Positions 1 through 9,280 are shown, numbered from the stretch's first letter. The stretch is DNA of 64,000 bases from Paradesertivirga mongoliensis (GCF_024436395.1 NZ_JAFMZO010000001.1:1186181-1250180); one strand, 5' to 3'. Notes: a model not told the origin generated them from the letters alone. Made by a program: numbers and translations.

Positions 1-396
1 TGTCCGCACAGCAGAGGCCGTAGTTAAGTATCACTTATTTTGTTTATTAATTTGCATTGTACAGGCTTATCAATACATTTGCTATTCAACAAAGTTGAAT
101 CTTGTTCAATTGAAGTGAGAGGGTGCCAGCTAATTGTTTGTGAAACGGCTTCAAAATACTAATCCGCTTCGCTCTAAACGCAAGTTAACGAATATTGGAA
201 AGATTGAAATGGCAATTCCGTATATAACCTGCCAATTATAGGCCGTATTTTTGATAGAAGGATAGCGTCATTTAAACCGGCAGTCGGATAATAAAAGATC
301 GGAAAACTTAGGAATAAACACTAAAACTAATTAATAGCAGTTAAAATAACATTGACTTGGAAAAAAGTAGTTTTTGTTGAGGCTGGATTATAAATA
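1..396. other. AT-rich non-coding stretch upstream of the first gene
   Basis: No convincing gene is seen. All three forward frames hit stops within about 115 bases of the left edge, so the 3' end of an upstream gene may lie in the first bases, but nothing recognisable is encoded. The last 50 bases contain TAGTTTTTG near position 369, which is one base away from the Bacteroidota -7 element TAnnTTTG, so a promoter for the first gene is plausible but unproven. Confidence 0.5.
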
Positions 397-1683
397 ATGA
401 ACATATTTGAAAAATTAGACTACACGATTTTGAACTATAAAATTAATTTATCGGGCGCCGTAATCGGCTGTGCGTTACTTGCCTTAGTTTCACATCAGAC
501 CAAGGCCCAAACTGCTGGCTTAACAATGCCAGCTGGTTTCAAAGCGGAAATTATAGCGGAAAATACAGGCCGGCCGAGGCATATTACCGTTACTAAAAAA
601 GGAGACATCTATGTTAAGCTTTTTAGAAAAGTTGACGATAAAGGAATCCTGATGTTGCAAGATAAAGACGGCGACGGCAAGTACGAATCAAGAACCAGCT
701 TCGGAAATTATATCGGTACGGGTATTTATTTAAAAGATTCATATCTCTACGCCTCTTCAGACGAAGGAGTCTTTCGATATAAACTTGATGCCAACGAGCA
801 TGTTATTAATCCGGATAAACCGGATACACTGGTTAAAGGCCTTGTAAGCCGCCGGCAGCACGAAACAAAATCGTTGGTGCTTGATAATGATGGAAACATG
901 TACGTGAACATTGGTGCGCCATCAAACTCTTGTCAGGTCAACGACCGCCAGCCGGGTTCGCCAGGGCAAGTCAATTGCCCGATTCTTGAAACGGCAGGTG
1001 GCATCTGGCAATTTAAAATCGATAAGATGAATCAGAGCTATGCTGAAGGAGTAAGATATGCCACCGGACTGCGAAATGTGGTTGGACTTGACTGGAACAA
1101 GCAAAACAATGCTTTATTTGTGATGCAGCACGGAAGAGATCAACTGACTATGTTCCCCGAATATTACGACGTTAAGCAGTCGGCAGAGCTGCCCGCTGAG
1201 TGTATGTATATGATAAAACAAGGGGATAATGCGGGCTGGCCATATAGTTATTATGACCCATTTCAAAAGAAAAATATTCTTGCTCCCGAATATGGCGGCG
1301 ACGGTAAAAAAGAGGCCGATAGTAAGTTTATTAATCCAGTAGCTGCTTTCCCTGCACATATGGCGCCAAACGGATTGCTTTTTTATACTGGAAATATGTT
1401 TCCCGAACGATATAAAAACGGAGCGTTCGTAGCATTTCATGGTTCATGGAACCGCGCTCCCGAGCCGCAGAAGGGCTTCCTCGTTGCGTTTATTCCGTTT
1501 AAAGATGGCAAACCTTCCGGCGAGTGGGAAACGTTTGCTGATGGCTTTTCGGGTTCTCCTGAGAAAACTGCTTCGGGTCGGGCAGATCATAAGCCTTGCG
1601 GGCTTGCTATGGGGCCAGATGGGGCTTTATATGTAACCGATGATTCTAAAGGCGCTATTTATAAGATTTCGTATAACAAATAA
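397..1683 (+). CDS. PQQ-dependent sugar (sorbosone-type) dehydrogenase, beta-propeller
   Basis: Periplasmic soluble dehydrogenase of the sugar/sorbosone dehydrogenase family, expected to oxidise a sugar or polyol with PQQ and pass electrons to a cytochrome c. The 428-residue protein has an N-terminal hydrophobic stretch (about residues 17-37, ending near KAQTAG) that acts as signal peptide or anchor. The rest has the repeated blade pattern of these propellers, starting with a LTMPAGFKAEIIAEN-type opening and including GLRNVVGLDW and AFHGSWNRAPE, a segment typical of the family. The cytochrome c gene follows after 9 bases, which supports an electron-transfer pair. The substrate cannot be read from sequence. 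PQQ biosynthesis genes are not in this window, so PQQ use is inferred from the family only. Confidence 0.85.
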   Translation: MNIFEKLDYTILNYKINLSGAVIGCALLALVSHQTKAQTAGLTMPAGFKAEIIAENTGRPRHITVTKKGDIYVKLFRKVDDKGILMLQDKDGDGKYESRTSFGNYIGTGIYLKDSYLYASSDEGVFRYKLDANEHVINPDKPDTLVKGLVSRRQHETKSLVLDNDGNMYVNIGAPSNSCQVNDRQPGSPGQVNCPILETAGGIWQFKIDKMNQSYAEGVRYATGLRNVVGLDWNKQNNALFVMQHGRDQLTMFPEYYDVKQSAELPAECMYMIKQGDNAGWPYSYYDPFQKKNILAPEYGGDGKKEADSKFINPVAAFPAHMAPNGLLFYTGNMFPERYKNGAFVAFHGSWNRAPEPQKGFLVAFIPFKDGKPSGEWETFADGFSGSPEKTASGRADHKPCGLAMGPDGALYVTDDSKGAIYKISYNK

Positions 1684-1692
1684 TCATTCAAC

Positions 1693-2145
1693 GTGAAAAG
1701 AATATCATTAACTCTGCTTATAATTTCAGTTTTTATATCAGTTATTGCGCAGACGAAAAAGCCTGTCGCAAAAAAGCCTGCGTCTAAGGCTAATGCAGCT
1801 TCTGCCGCTGTCAGTCCTGCTGTCATGGAAAGAGGAAAAGTGGTTTATAACACGTATTGCGTGGCATGTCATCAGCCTGATGGAGGGGGGGTACCCAGCA
1901 TGAACGCACCAATTGTAAAAACCCCCCATGTGTTGGGTGCTAAGCCCGCATTGATCGATATTATTCTTAAAGGTATGCAAGGGGTTGATATTCTGGGTGA
2001 AAGCTATTCAAATGTAATGCCTGCTCATAATTTTTTAACAAATCAGCAAATTGCTGATGTTCTTACTTATGTTCGTAATAACTTTGGCAATAAAGCCAGT
2101 GGAGTTACAGCAGCAGAAGTAGCAGCGGTTAGAAATAAAAAATAG
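1693..2145 (+). CDS. Class I cytochrome c, secreted mono-heme
   Basis: Small periplasmic electron carrier of 150 residues. The start is GTG at 1693, 9 bases after the dehydrogenase stop; it is followed by a signal peptide (KRISLTLLIISVFISVIAQ) and a Lys/Ala/Pro-rich linker. The heme attachment motif is CVACH, and the downstream VMPAH supplies the probable axial methionine. The C-terminal helix reads QQIADVLTYVRNNFG, as in oxidase-donor cytochromes. Because it directly follows the sugar dehydrogenase, it is probably that enzyme's electron acceptor and feeds the terminal oxidase. This partner assignment is inference from context. Confidence 0.9.
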   Translation: MKRISLTLLIISVFISVIAQTKKPVAKKPASKANAASAAVSPAVMERGKVVYNTYCVACHQPDGGGVPSMNAPIVKTPHVLGAKPALIDIILKGMQGVDILGESYSNVMPAHNFLTNQQIADVLTYVRNNFGNKASGVTAAEVAAVRNKK

Positions 2146-2155
2146 AGTAATTACA

Positions 2156-3139
2156 ATGCATTACAGAAAGTTCCGGAATGTCTCGGTATCCGAAGTGGGA
2201 TTGGGCACATGGCAGTTAGGCAGTGCCGATTGGGGAAATATCAGAGAGGAAGACGCCTTTGCCATCCTGAATCGTTTTGTCTCATTAGGAGGGAATTTTA
2301 TTGATACCGCGGATGTATATGGAATGGGTATCAGCGAAAGCTATATCGGAAAGTTTTTAAAAACTACCGACAGGGAACTTTTCGTTGCCAGTAAGCTGGG
2401 AAGGCGAGGCGATGGCACGAACGGCTGGCCTCAAAACTTTTCTTACGACGGGATGCGCTCGCATATCGAATCGTCATTAAAGAATCTTGATCTGTCTTCC
2501 CTTTTTTTAGAGCAGTTGCATTGTATTCCAGAAGATGAACTTCGTAAGGGAGTCGTTTTTGGCCACTTGAGAAAATTTCAGCAGGAAGGCTTAATTCAAA
2601 ATTGGGGAGTTAGTGTTGAAACTGCAGAAGAGGCTTTATTATGCCTCGAACAGGAAGGGTTGGCTTCACTCCAGATTATTTTCAATATTTTTCGCCAGCA
2701 CTACGCTGATGAGTTTTTCGAAAAAGCTGCCGAAAAGGGTGTCGCTCTGATTGTGCGGGTTCCTCTTGCCAGCGGCTTGCTTAGCGGGAAGTATAATCTG
2801 GGCTCATTTTTCGCAAAAACCGACCATCGTAATTATAATGCCAACGGCGATTCGTTTAATGTTGGCGAAACCTTTTCTGGTATCGAATTCTCAAAAGGCG
2901 TCAAGTTGGCTGATCATATTTCGGGCATGCTTCCGGATGGCCGCACAGCGCAATGGGCTATTCGCTGGATATTGGATCACCCACAGGTAACAACTGTTAT
3001 TCCTGGTGCAACCCGGGTTGCTCAGGTAGAGAGTAATATTGCTGCTTCAGACCTGGTACCTCTTCCAAAAGATACGCACAGGCAGCTTCAGGAACTTTAT
3101 GAAGATGAGATCAAACCTTTTATCCGGGGACGATTTTAA
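2156..3139 (+). CDS. Aldo/keto reductase
   Basis: NADPH-dependent oxidoreductase of the aldo/keto reductase superfamily, 327 residues, cytosolic (no signal peptide). The catalytic tetrad can be followed: Asp in NFIDTADVYG with Tyr five residues later, Lys in VASKLGR, and His in LEQLHC. The C-terminal segment TTVIPGATRVAQVESNI is the usual cofactor-binding part. It starts 10 bases after the cytochrome c gene and may be cotranscribed with the sugar-oxidation pair, but the family is too broad to name a substrate. Confidence 0.9.
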   Translation: MHYRKFRNVSVSEVGLGTWQLGSADWGNIREEDAFAILNRFVSLGGNFIDTADVYGMGISESYIGKFLKTTDRELFVASKLGRRGDGTNGWPQNFSYDGMRSHIESSLKNLDLSSLFLEQLHCIPEDELRKGVVFGHLRKFQQEGLIQNWGVSVETAEEALLCLEQEGLASLQIIFNIFRQHYADEFFEKAAEKGVALIVRVPLASGLLSGKYNLGSFFAKTDHRNYNANGDSFNVGETFSGIEFSKGVKLADHISGMLPDGRTAQWAIRWILDHPQVTTVIPGATRVAQVESNIAASDLVPLPKDTHRQLQELYEDEIKPFIRGRF

Positions 3140-3189
3140 TCAGATTTTCAAACCAGTATGGCAGCTTGAGCCTTAATAGGCTTAATCAG

Positions 3190-4404
3190 ATGCAGAAAAA
3201 GACTTCCACCGCTCTTATTTTAACGCTCGGTCTGCTTAGTGCAACAAGTTCTTTATCGATCGACATGTATTTGCCGGGCTTTCCGGCTATTGCAGAAGAC
3301 CTGAATACTTCGATCCCACAAGTGGCGCTATCTCTAACCAGTTATTTTGTTGGGATAGCGGCAGGGCAGTTATTCTTTGGACCTATAATCGACCGCTATG
3401 GTAGAAAAGGCCCGCTGATGTTCGGCGTTGTTTTGTATTTTCTTTCTTCCCTCGCGTGCGCGCTTACCACTTCGGTGGAAGGCTTAATAATCTTTCGTTT
3501 TTTGCAGGCCCTTGGCGGCTGTGCCGGCATGGTTATTAACCGTGCCATGGTACGCGATCTGTACGACAACTCAGAAACAGCACGGATCTTTTCGATCTTG
3601 ATGTTAATTATGGGAGTATCACCCATAATTGCCCCTACATTTGGGGGCTACATTACAGCGGGTTTTGGCTGGCGCTATGTTTTTGTCACTATCACTTTTA
3701 TCGCCCTGTTACAGCTTATATCATCGTGGCGGGTCTTGCCCGAAACCCGCGGAGCCGACCGATCTGCTTCGCTGCTGCCCAAGCCGGTTATCAGCCGTTT
3801 TTGGTTAGTGTTTAAGCAACCCCAGTTCTTAACTTATGCGCTCACAAGCGGATTTGGCACTGCGGCTATGTTCGCTTACATTGCAGGCTCTCCTTTCGTT
3901 TTTATGGAGCTCTTTGAGGTTTCAGAAACTCAATATGGCTGGATCTTCGGGGGAAATGCTTTTGGGCTGATTTTCTGCAGCCAGTTCAACAGGTATCTTT
4001 TGCGGCGATACACCAGTAAGCAGATTATTTTACCTGCCGTGATCTTCCAATTCCTTAGCGGAGTACTTTTGGCGCTGGGTGTCGTTACCGGATATGCGGG
4101 TGCCACCGGTGTCTTTACTTTAATATTCCTGTTCGTAATTATGCAAGGCTTCATCACACCCAATGCCACCTCGCTATTGATGGAACCTTTTGAAAAAAAT
4201 ACCGGAATTGCCTCAGCCCTCAGCGGGAGCATGCTCATGATCTTTGCCGGACTGTCTTCGGCAACGGTTAGCAGCCTGCATAACGGTACAACCTTGCCTA
4301 TGGCGGGTGTAATTGCGGGTTTTTTGGCGGGAAGCTTTTTTTCGATTGTGTTAGGGAGATTGATGATTAAGAAGGCAAGAGGACAGGCGCAAACCGAGCT
4401 TTGA
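3190..4404 (+). CDS. MFS drug efflux transporter, Bcr/CflA type
   Basis: Inner-membrane major facilitator with about 12 transmembrane segments. The family signature is the early SLSIDMYLPGFPAIAEDL segment in TM1 and the loop 2-3 motif GPIIDRYGRKGPL. These match the Bcr/CflA group (bicyclomycin, chloramphenicol and other drug exporters). The frame is open back to TTG 3166, but the ATG at 3190 gives the normal short N-terminus before TM1 and is preferred. From ATG 3190 it is 404 residues long, typical for the family. It follows the aldo/keto reductase by about 50 bases. Actual substrate unknown. Confidence 0.88.
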   Translation: MQKKTSTALILTLGLLSATSSLSIDMYLPGFPAIAEDLNTSIPQVALSLTSYFVGIAAGQLFFGPIIDRYGRKGPLMFGVVLYFLSSLACALTTSVEGLIIFRFLQALGGCAGMVINRAMVRDLYDNSETARIFSILMLIMGVSPIIAPTFGGYITAGFGWRYVFVTITFIALLQLISSWRVLPETRGADRSASLLPKPVISRFWLVFKQPQFLTYALTSGFGTAAMFAYIAGSPFVFMELFEVSETQYGWIFGGNAFGLIFCSQFNRYLLRRYTSKQIILPAVIFQFLSGVLLALGVVTGYAGATGVFTLIFLFVIMQGFITPNATSLLMEPFEKNTGIASALSGSMLMIFAGLSSATVSSLHNGTTLPMAGVIAGFLAGSFFSIVLGRLMIKKARGQAQTEL

Positions 4405-4502
4405 TAGCTGTAAAAGCTTTCTTTAGAATTTATTTAATACCTCGTTTCAGGCTCATAGAAACTTTGTAGCGGAGCTTTAAAAAATTATAGCTTATTTTGA
4501 GA

Positions 4503-5474
4503 ATGACATTGCAATGTAAATCCCCAATCTTATTCTTTATCGCTCTGCTATTAAGCTCTCAGGCCTTATTCGCTAAGGTTGTGGCCTACGATTTTGTGGT
4601 GGCTCAGGATGGCAGCGGGAATTTCAAAACTGTGCAGGAAGCCATTAATGCTGTTCCTGATTTTAGAAAAAGGATAACGACTATTTACATAAAAAAGGGA
4701 GTTTACAAAGAGAAGTTAGTACTCCCTGGTTCGAAGCAGCTTGTTAAATTGATTGGAGAGGATGTGCAGCAAACCATCCTTACTTACGACGATTTTGCGC
4801 AGAAGAAGAATCAGTTTGGCGAGGAAAAAGGTACTTCCGGCTCATCTAGTTTTTATATCTACGGTGATGGCTTTACGGCAGAAAATATCACATTTGAAAA
4901 TTCATCAGGGCCGGTGGGGCAAGCGGTAGCTGTTTGGGTTGCCGGCGATAAGTCTGCTTTCAAGAATTGCAGGTTTCTTGGTTTTCAGGACACACTATAT
5001 ACTTACGGAAAAGGCAGCCGGCAGTATTATAAGGATTGTTATATCGAAGGAACGGTAGATTTCATTTTTGGATCCTCAACGGCTTTGTTCGACGAGTGTG
5101 AAATTTTTGCTAAGAAGGGCGGCTACCTCACGGCTGCTTCTACGCCAGATACTACCAGGTTTGGTTACGTATTTCTCAAGTGTAAAATTAAGGGCGATGC
5201 TCCCGACAATAGTTTTTACCTCGGCCGGCCTTGGCGCCCTTATGCAAAAACCGTTTTTATAAAGTGTAATTTGGGAAAGATAATAAAACCTGAAGGTTGG
5301 GATCATTGGGGCAAGGAAAGCAACAAGCAAACTGCTTTTTATGCAGAATATAAAAGCAAAGGGCCCGGAGCGGCCCCGTCAAAAAGAGTGAGCTGGTCAC
5401 ATCAGCTTAGGGATGAAGAAGCTAAAACTTACACGATTGATAATATCTTCAGAGGTTGGCAGCCTTTTAAATAA
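4503..5474 (+). CDS. Pectinesterase (carbohydrate esterase family 8), secreted
   Basis: Secreted enzyme that removes methyl esters from pectin (homogalacturonan). A signal peptide ends near ALFAK. The right-handed beta-helix carries all family motifs: GVYKEKL, QAVAVW, GFQDTLY (acid/base Asp), TVDFIFGSS (nucleophile Asp) and YLGRPW (Arg). All catalytic residues are present, so the enzyme should be active. An in-frame TTG lies 6 bases earlier, but ATG 4503 gives a cleaner signal peptide. It stands without a SusCD pair or other pectin genes nearby, so it is not in a classic polysaccharide utilisation locus. Confidence 0.93.
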   Translation: MTLQCKSPILFFIALLLSSQALFAKVVAYDFVVAQDGSGNFKTVQEAINAVPDFRKRITTIYIKKGVYKEKLVLPGSKQLVKLIGEDVQQTILTYDDFAQKKNQFGEEKGTSGSSSFYIYGDGFTAENITFENSSGPVGQAVAVWVAGDKSAFKNCRFLGFQDTLYTYGKGSRQYYKDCYIEGTVDFIFGSSTALFDECEIFAKKGGYLTAASTPDTTRFGYVFLKCKIKGDAPDNSFYLGRPWRPYAKTVFIKCNLGKIIKPEGWDHWGKESNKQTAFYAEYKSKGPGAAPSKRVSWSHQLRDEEAKTYTIDNIFRGWQPFK

Positions 5475-5484
5475 CGAAGGCCTT

Positions 5485-6552
5485 TCAGGATATTACATAA
5501 TTCCAGCCCATTTCATCCGGTCCGTACCCGTAACGAATATCATTTAAGGTTTTAAGTACCTTGTTTGAAAACTCGGCCTGAGACTGATCGGGTAAGGTGT
5601 AAAGCTGACCTTCGTACCCTATGCTTGCTATTGGAGCTATTGTAGCTGCTGTACCAGCACCAAAAGCTTCGGTAAGTCTTCCGCTTTTCAGTCCTTCAAT
5701 CACTTCAGTTACAGAAACTCTGCGCTCTTCAACCGGCACGCCCCATTTACGGGCAAGCGTTAATACACTGTCTCGTGTTACACCTTTTAAAATGGTATCT
5801 CTTGTAGAAGGAGTTACAAGCTTTCCGTCAATTACAAACATTACATTTGCTGCGCCAAGCTCTTCTACAAAAGCATGCTCACGGCCATCGGTCCAGATGA
5901 TCTGGTCGAAACCTTCTTTTAACGCTTCCTGAGCAGGAAACAGAGATCCGCCGTAATTACCGCCCGCTTTCGCGAATCCAAATCCTCCTTCACTTGCGCG
6001 CGAGTATTTAGTTTCGATTTTAACTTTTAAAGGCTTGCTAAAGTAAGCGCCTACCGGGCAGGTTAAAATGATGTATTTATAAGTTTTAGACGGTGCAACG
6101 CCAAGATACGGGTCTGTAGCGAACATGTATGGTCTAATGTAAAGCGAATGATGGGCGGCCTTAGGAATCCAGTTTCTGTCAATATTTACCAATGCCGCAA
6201 TGCTTTCAAGAAAGATTTCTACCGGTAGCTCGGGCATGCACATACGCTGTGCCGAAAGATTGAATCGCTCTGCATTTTTCTCGGGCCGGAAAACCACTAT
6301 TTTGCCGTCGGGATGACTATATGCTTTCAAGCCTTCAAAAAACGTTTGCCCATAATGTAATGATGCGATAGCAGGACTTAGCGATAAGTCCCCGTAAGGC
6401 ATTATCTGAAAATTTTTCCACTCGCCGTCTGCATAATCGGCAACAAACATGTGATCGGAGAAAATATGCCCGAAGGGTAGGTTGTTAAAATCTGTTTCCT
6501 GCAGGCGTGAAGCAGTAGTTTTTGCGACTTTTATATCAAGCGTATTTTGCAC
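5485..6552 (-). CDS. ilvE: Branched-chain amino acid aminotransferase
   Basis: PLP enzyme of fold class IV that interconverts leucine, isoleucine and valine with their 2-oxo acids. Seen motifs: FSDHMFVADY near the N-terminus, the PLP-lysine region FAKAGGNYGGSLFPAQ, EELGAANVMFV, and GAGTAATIAPI near the C-terminus. The frame is open to a TTG at 6582, but family similarity begins at LDIKVAKTT, so the GTG at 6552 is the more likely start (355 residues). It converges with the pectinesterase gene with only 10 bases between stops and no obvious terminator hairpin. Confidence 0.93.
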   Translation of the reverse strand: MQNTLDIKVAKTTASRLQETDFNNLPFGHIFSDHMFVADYADGEWKNFQIMPYGDLSLSPAIASLHYGQTFFEGLKAYSHPDGKIVVFRPEKNAERFNLSAQRMCMPELPVEIFLESIAALVNIDRNWIPKAAHHSLYIRPYMFATDPYLGVAPSKTYKYIILTCPVGAYFSKPLKVKIETKYSRASEGGFGFAKAGGNYGGSLFPAQEALKEGFDQIIWTDGREHAFVEELGAANVMFVIDGKLVTPSTRDTILKGVTRDSVLTLARKWGVPVEERRVSVTEVIEGLKSGRLTEAFGAGTAATIAPIASIGYEGQLYTLPDQSQAEFSNKVLKTLNDIRYGYGPDEMGWNYVIS

Positions 6553-6646
6553 GGTTCCGTCTTTAAAATCCAACAGGTACAAATAAACAGATTTTGCACG
6601 ATTTTATGCCAATGGTTTTTTAGATATCTTACTAATAAAGATTTAT

Positions 6647-7915
6647 TTACAAATCTTTGAGGTGTTTCCCTTTTTGCGCTGTCCAGAGAAGATGTTTTGG
6701 AGTTCCAATAAGTTGCGAGGTATAGATTCCGCTATGTCCCGAAAATAGATAAGCTGTCATACAAACAATAGCAATAAAAAGAGCGTGTTCACCCCCAAAT
6801 AATTCAATTCCCATGAAGACGCAGGCAAGGGGAGTGTTGGCGGCGGCGGCAAAGACCGCGACAAAACCCATGGCGGCCAGAAGGTCCGTTGGGAGTGGTA
6901 AAAACAGCGAGAGGGCGCTGCCTAATGTTGCACCAATAAAGAACAGAGGAGTAACCTCGCCTCCTTTAAAACCTGAACTTAAAGTGATGGCCGTCAATAA
7001 AATCTTAAGGAAAAATAAATGCGAGGGTTGCACGGCGGTAAAGCTTTCCACAATCGTTGGTAATCCTAAACCGGCTAATCGGAAATCGTTTAAGCTCAGC
7101 AGAAGAATAAGAATAATTATCCCTCCGGCAAATGGTCTGAGTGGAGGATAGGGTATTCTATTAAAATATGCTTTCAGAAAGGGAATAAGTTTATTGAAAA
7201 GCCAGCCTGCCATGGCGAAAATAATACCGGCCAGGATGCAAAGGAGAAGGTTTTTAAAGGAGATCGTGCTTGTAGACAGGATGGAGTATTGTAAATGCTC
7301 TGCTCCCCACATGTCGCAAACCAGATCGGCCACGACTGCTGCGAAAAGCGATGGAACCAAAGCTTCATAGCGCATTTTGCCTATGATGTATACTTCGAGG
7401 GCAAAGACGGTTCCCGCCAGAGGGGTGCCGAATACCGAAGCGAAGCCGGCACTTATACCACAAATCAACAGTATTTTCCGGTCTGCCGCTCTAAATGGGA
7501 ATAACTTATTTAACTGGTCGGCGAGAGCCGCACCCATTTGCACAGCTGTTCCCTCTCTGCCTGCTGATCCGCCTCCAAGGTGTGTTAAAAGTGTGCCCAG
7601 CAGAACCAGCGGAGCCATGTGCCACGAAATTACTTTTTGCGGCTGAATAATCTCATCTATGATCTGGTTATTGCCTTTTTCTACGGTTGTTCCCAGGTAA
7701 TGATAGATCAGTCCGATAATAAGACCAATTACAGGTAAAAGATAGTAAAGCCAGAAATTTTCTTCTCTAAAGTTAGTTACCCCGTCTAATGAGATGAGAA
7801 ATAGTGCAGATGCGCTGCCTGCCAGACCGCCTGCAATGGCCGCAATACAGAGCCACTTCAAGGTAAAGCTGTACAGGTGGAAATACTTCGATGAAACCAG
7901 ATTGGAGAAATTCAT
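6647..7915 (-). CDS. CLC-family anion channel/antiporter, possibly the fluoride-exporting type
   Basis: Inner-membrane CLC protein of 422 residues with about 10-12 helices and no C-terminal CBS domains. The gating-glutamate motif is present as GGGSAGREGTAVQ, with Thr where chloride-type CLCs have Pro. The second anion-site motif reads GGEVTPLFFIG. The canonical GSGIP serine motif is not seen; the equivalent region reads EKGNNQIIDEI. These substitutions resemble the fluoride/proton antiporter (CLC-F) branch, but no fluoride riboswitch is visible in the short upstream gap. The gene lies 26 bases after the serB fusion and may be cotranscribed with it. Fluoride specificity is inference. Confidence 0.85.
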   Translation of the reverse strand: MNFSNLVSSKYFHLYSFTLKWLCIAAIAGGLAGSASALFLISLDGVTNFREENFWLYYLLPVIGLIIGLIYHYLGTTVEKGNNQIIDEIIQPQKVISWHMAPLVLLGTLLTHLGGGSAGREGTAVQMGAALADQLNKLFPFRAADRKILLICGISAGFASVFGTPLAGTVFALEVYIIGKMRYEALVPSLFAAVVADLVCDMWGAEHLQYSILSTSTISFKNLLLCILAGIIFAMAGWLFNKLIPFLKAYFNRIPYPPLRPFAGGIIILILLLSLNDFRLAGLGLPTIVESFTAVQPSHLFFLKILLTAITLSSGFKGGEVTPLFFIGATLGSALSLFLPLPTDLLAAMGFVAVFAAAANTPLACVFMGIELFGGEHALFIAIVCMTAYLFSGHSGIYTSQLIGTPKHLLWTAQKGKHLKDL

Positions 7916-7941
7916 CTAAAAGCTTTTCGTCATGTTTAAAT

Positions 7942-9234
7942 CTAATACAGAATCCTAAACTTTATAGTATCCGAGATCTCTTTTAATTCTTTAAGCACTT
8001 GTTTGTCGTACTGAACGCTCACATCCGTGATTACATAGCCAATTGTAGAGTTAGTCATTAAAAACTGGCTAAGAATATTAATGTTATGGTTTGCGTAAAT
8101 CTGATTTATCTGGGCGAGTATACCTGGTACATTTCTGTGAATATGCAACAGGCGGTGTGCATTTCCTACTTTAGACAGTTGAAGATTAGGGAAGTTTGCA
8201 CTTAGGTAAGTATCGCCCCGGTTGATAAAATCAGACATTCGTCTCGGAATAGACTGAATGTTTCTCGGATTATCTCTCGGGTCATCAAACACTACAATTC
8301 CCATTTCTGTTGCCAGTTTATGCGAGAATTGTTGTTTGCTGTTCCCCAGATATCCGATGGTTTTTAGCTTTATCGCCTCTTTGAGCTTCGCATCTTCAAC
8401 TTTCTCTCCTTCAGCCAACAATAGCATCCCCACATCAGGTACATATTTTTCTTCAAACGTGGATTTATGGCGAATTGAAAAACCATCTTTTTTCAAGATC
8501 TGAATAGATTCGTCTGGAACTTCGCCTACAATCAGACAAAGGATACGGTTTTTGGGATATGAGATAGCCCTTGGTAACTGATTGATATATAAAAATTCAT
8601 CGAAGCTTGGCGTTACGTGGTCGGCTTTTTCAAGGATGCTCTGGCGGGCAATATTTTCGGTAAAAGCATAGAACTTTTGGATGAGTCCTGATTCTTTCAA
8701 TTGAAAGTCTGAATAGCCGTCGCCAATACCAAAAATATTTCCTTCAAGCTTTAGCTGCTTTAAAAGTTTTACTTTTCCACCTTCTTCAGACAGTGGATTA
8801 CTGTCGTCGTAGCCAACAATTTTGCCGTCTACATCGAAAAGGAAAGTGTTGGCATAAATATTCTCTTTCTTAATCCCGTAAGGAAGAACTACTGGCGTAA
8901 TAAACTCTTTAAATCCGCCTGATACGATTAAAACATCATCAGGATGGTTTTTGAAAAAAGTTTTGTTTCTCGAAAATGACGAAGAAACCAGTTTCTTGAG
9001 TCGTGACACCAGCAACTTTAAGTGATCGCGATTAGCTTCAAGTACTTTTACTCTTTGAGTCAGGCTTTCGCGAAATGAAAGGCGGCCTTCCATCGCAGCA
9101 TTGGTTAGATCCTCTATTTGTTTATAAATAGCTTCACGGTTGGGATTATCCTGAAGTGAAATTCGCGCGAGTTCATCTAAAGCCTCTACCTGGGTAAAAG
9201 TGCTGTCAAAGTCAATTATATAGTAATTCTTCAT
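7942..9234 (-). CDS. serB: Phosphoserine phosphatase fused to a SerA-like C-terminal ACT region
   Basis: Predicted last enzyme of serine biosynthesis. Residues 1 to about 210 form a HAD phosphatase with the nucleophile motif DFDST (Asp8, Asp10), the LIVSGG motif and GIGDGYSD. About residues 225-320 resemble a worn substrate-binding part of 3-phosphoglycerate dehydrogenase (IKLKTIGYLGNSKQ, VVFDDPRDNPRNIQ). About residues 350-430 are an ACT domain of the SerA kind (HRLLHIHRNVPGILAQINQI, ending in FRILY). In SerA this ACT domain binds serine, so feedback control of the phosphatase is a reasonable inference. A good Shine-Dalgarno AAAGGAGG lies at 9247-9254. The fusion is longer than ordinary SerB (about 210-300 residues). 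Confidence 0.88.
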   Translation of the reverse strand: MKNYYIIDFDSTFTQVEALDELARISLQDNPNREAIYKQIEDLTNAAMEGRLSFRESLTQRVKVLEANRDHLKLLVSRLKKLVSSSFSRNKTFFKNHPDDVLIVSGGFKEFITPVVLPYGIKKENIYANTFLFDVDGKIVGYDDSNPLSEEGGKVKLLKQLKLEGNIFGIGDGYSDFQLKESGLIQKFYAFTENIARQSILEKADHVTPSFDEFLYINQLPRAISYPKNRILCLIVGEVPDESIQILKKDGFSIRHKSTFEEKYVPDVGMLLLAEGEKVEDAKLKEAIKLKTIGYLGNSKQQFSHKLATEMGIVVFDDPRDNPRNIQSIPRRMSDFINRGDTYLSANFPNLQLSKVGNAHRLLHIHRNVPGILAQINQIYANHNINILSQFLMTNSTIGYVITDVSVQYDKQVLKELKEISDTIKFRILY

Positions 9235-9246
9235 TGTGTGGAAAGC

Positions 9247-9270
9247 CTCCTTTAAATCGCTGCAAATGTA
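9247..9270 (-). promoter_or_regulatory. Probable promoter -7 element and Shine-Dalgarno of the serB fusion gene
   Basis: On the minus strand TACATTTG (9263-9270) matches the Bacteroidota -7 consensus TAnnTTTG. It is followed by the strong ribosome site AAAGGAGG (9247-9254), 12 bases before the ATG at 9234. No good -33 TTTG is seen at the expected spacing, so it rests on the -7 box only. Confidence 0.45.
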
Positions 9271-9280
9271 GTAAACCTCT

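Noticed and set aside
4398..4419. Possible hairpin AGCTTT/AAAGCT after the efflux gene
   Set aside because: The stem is short, includes the stop codon region, and has only a weak T-run.
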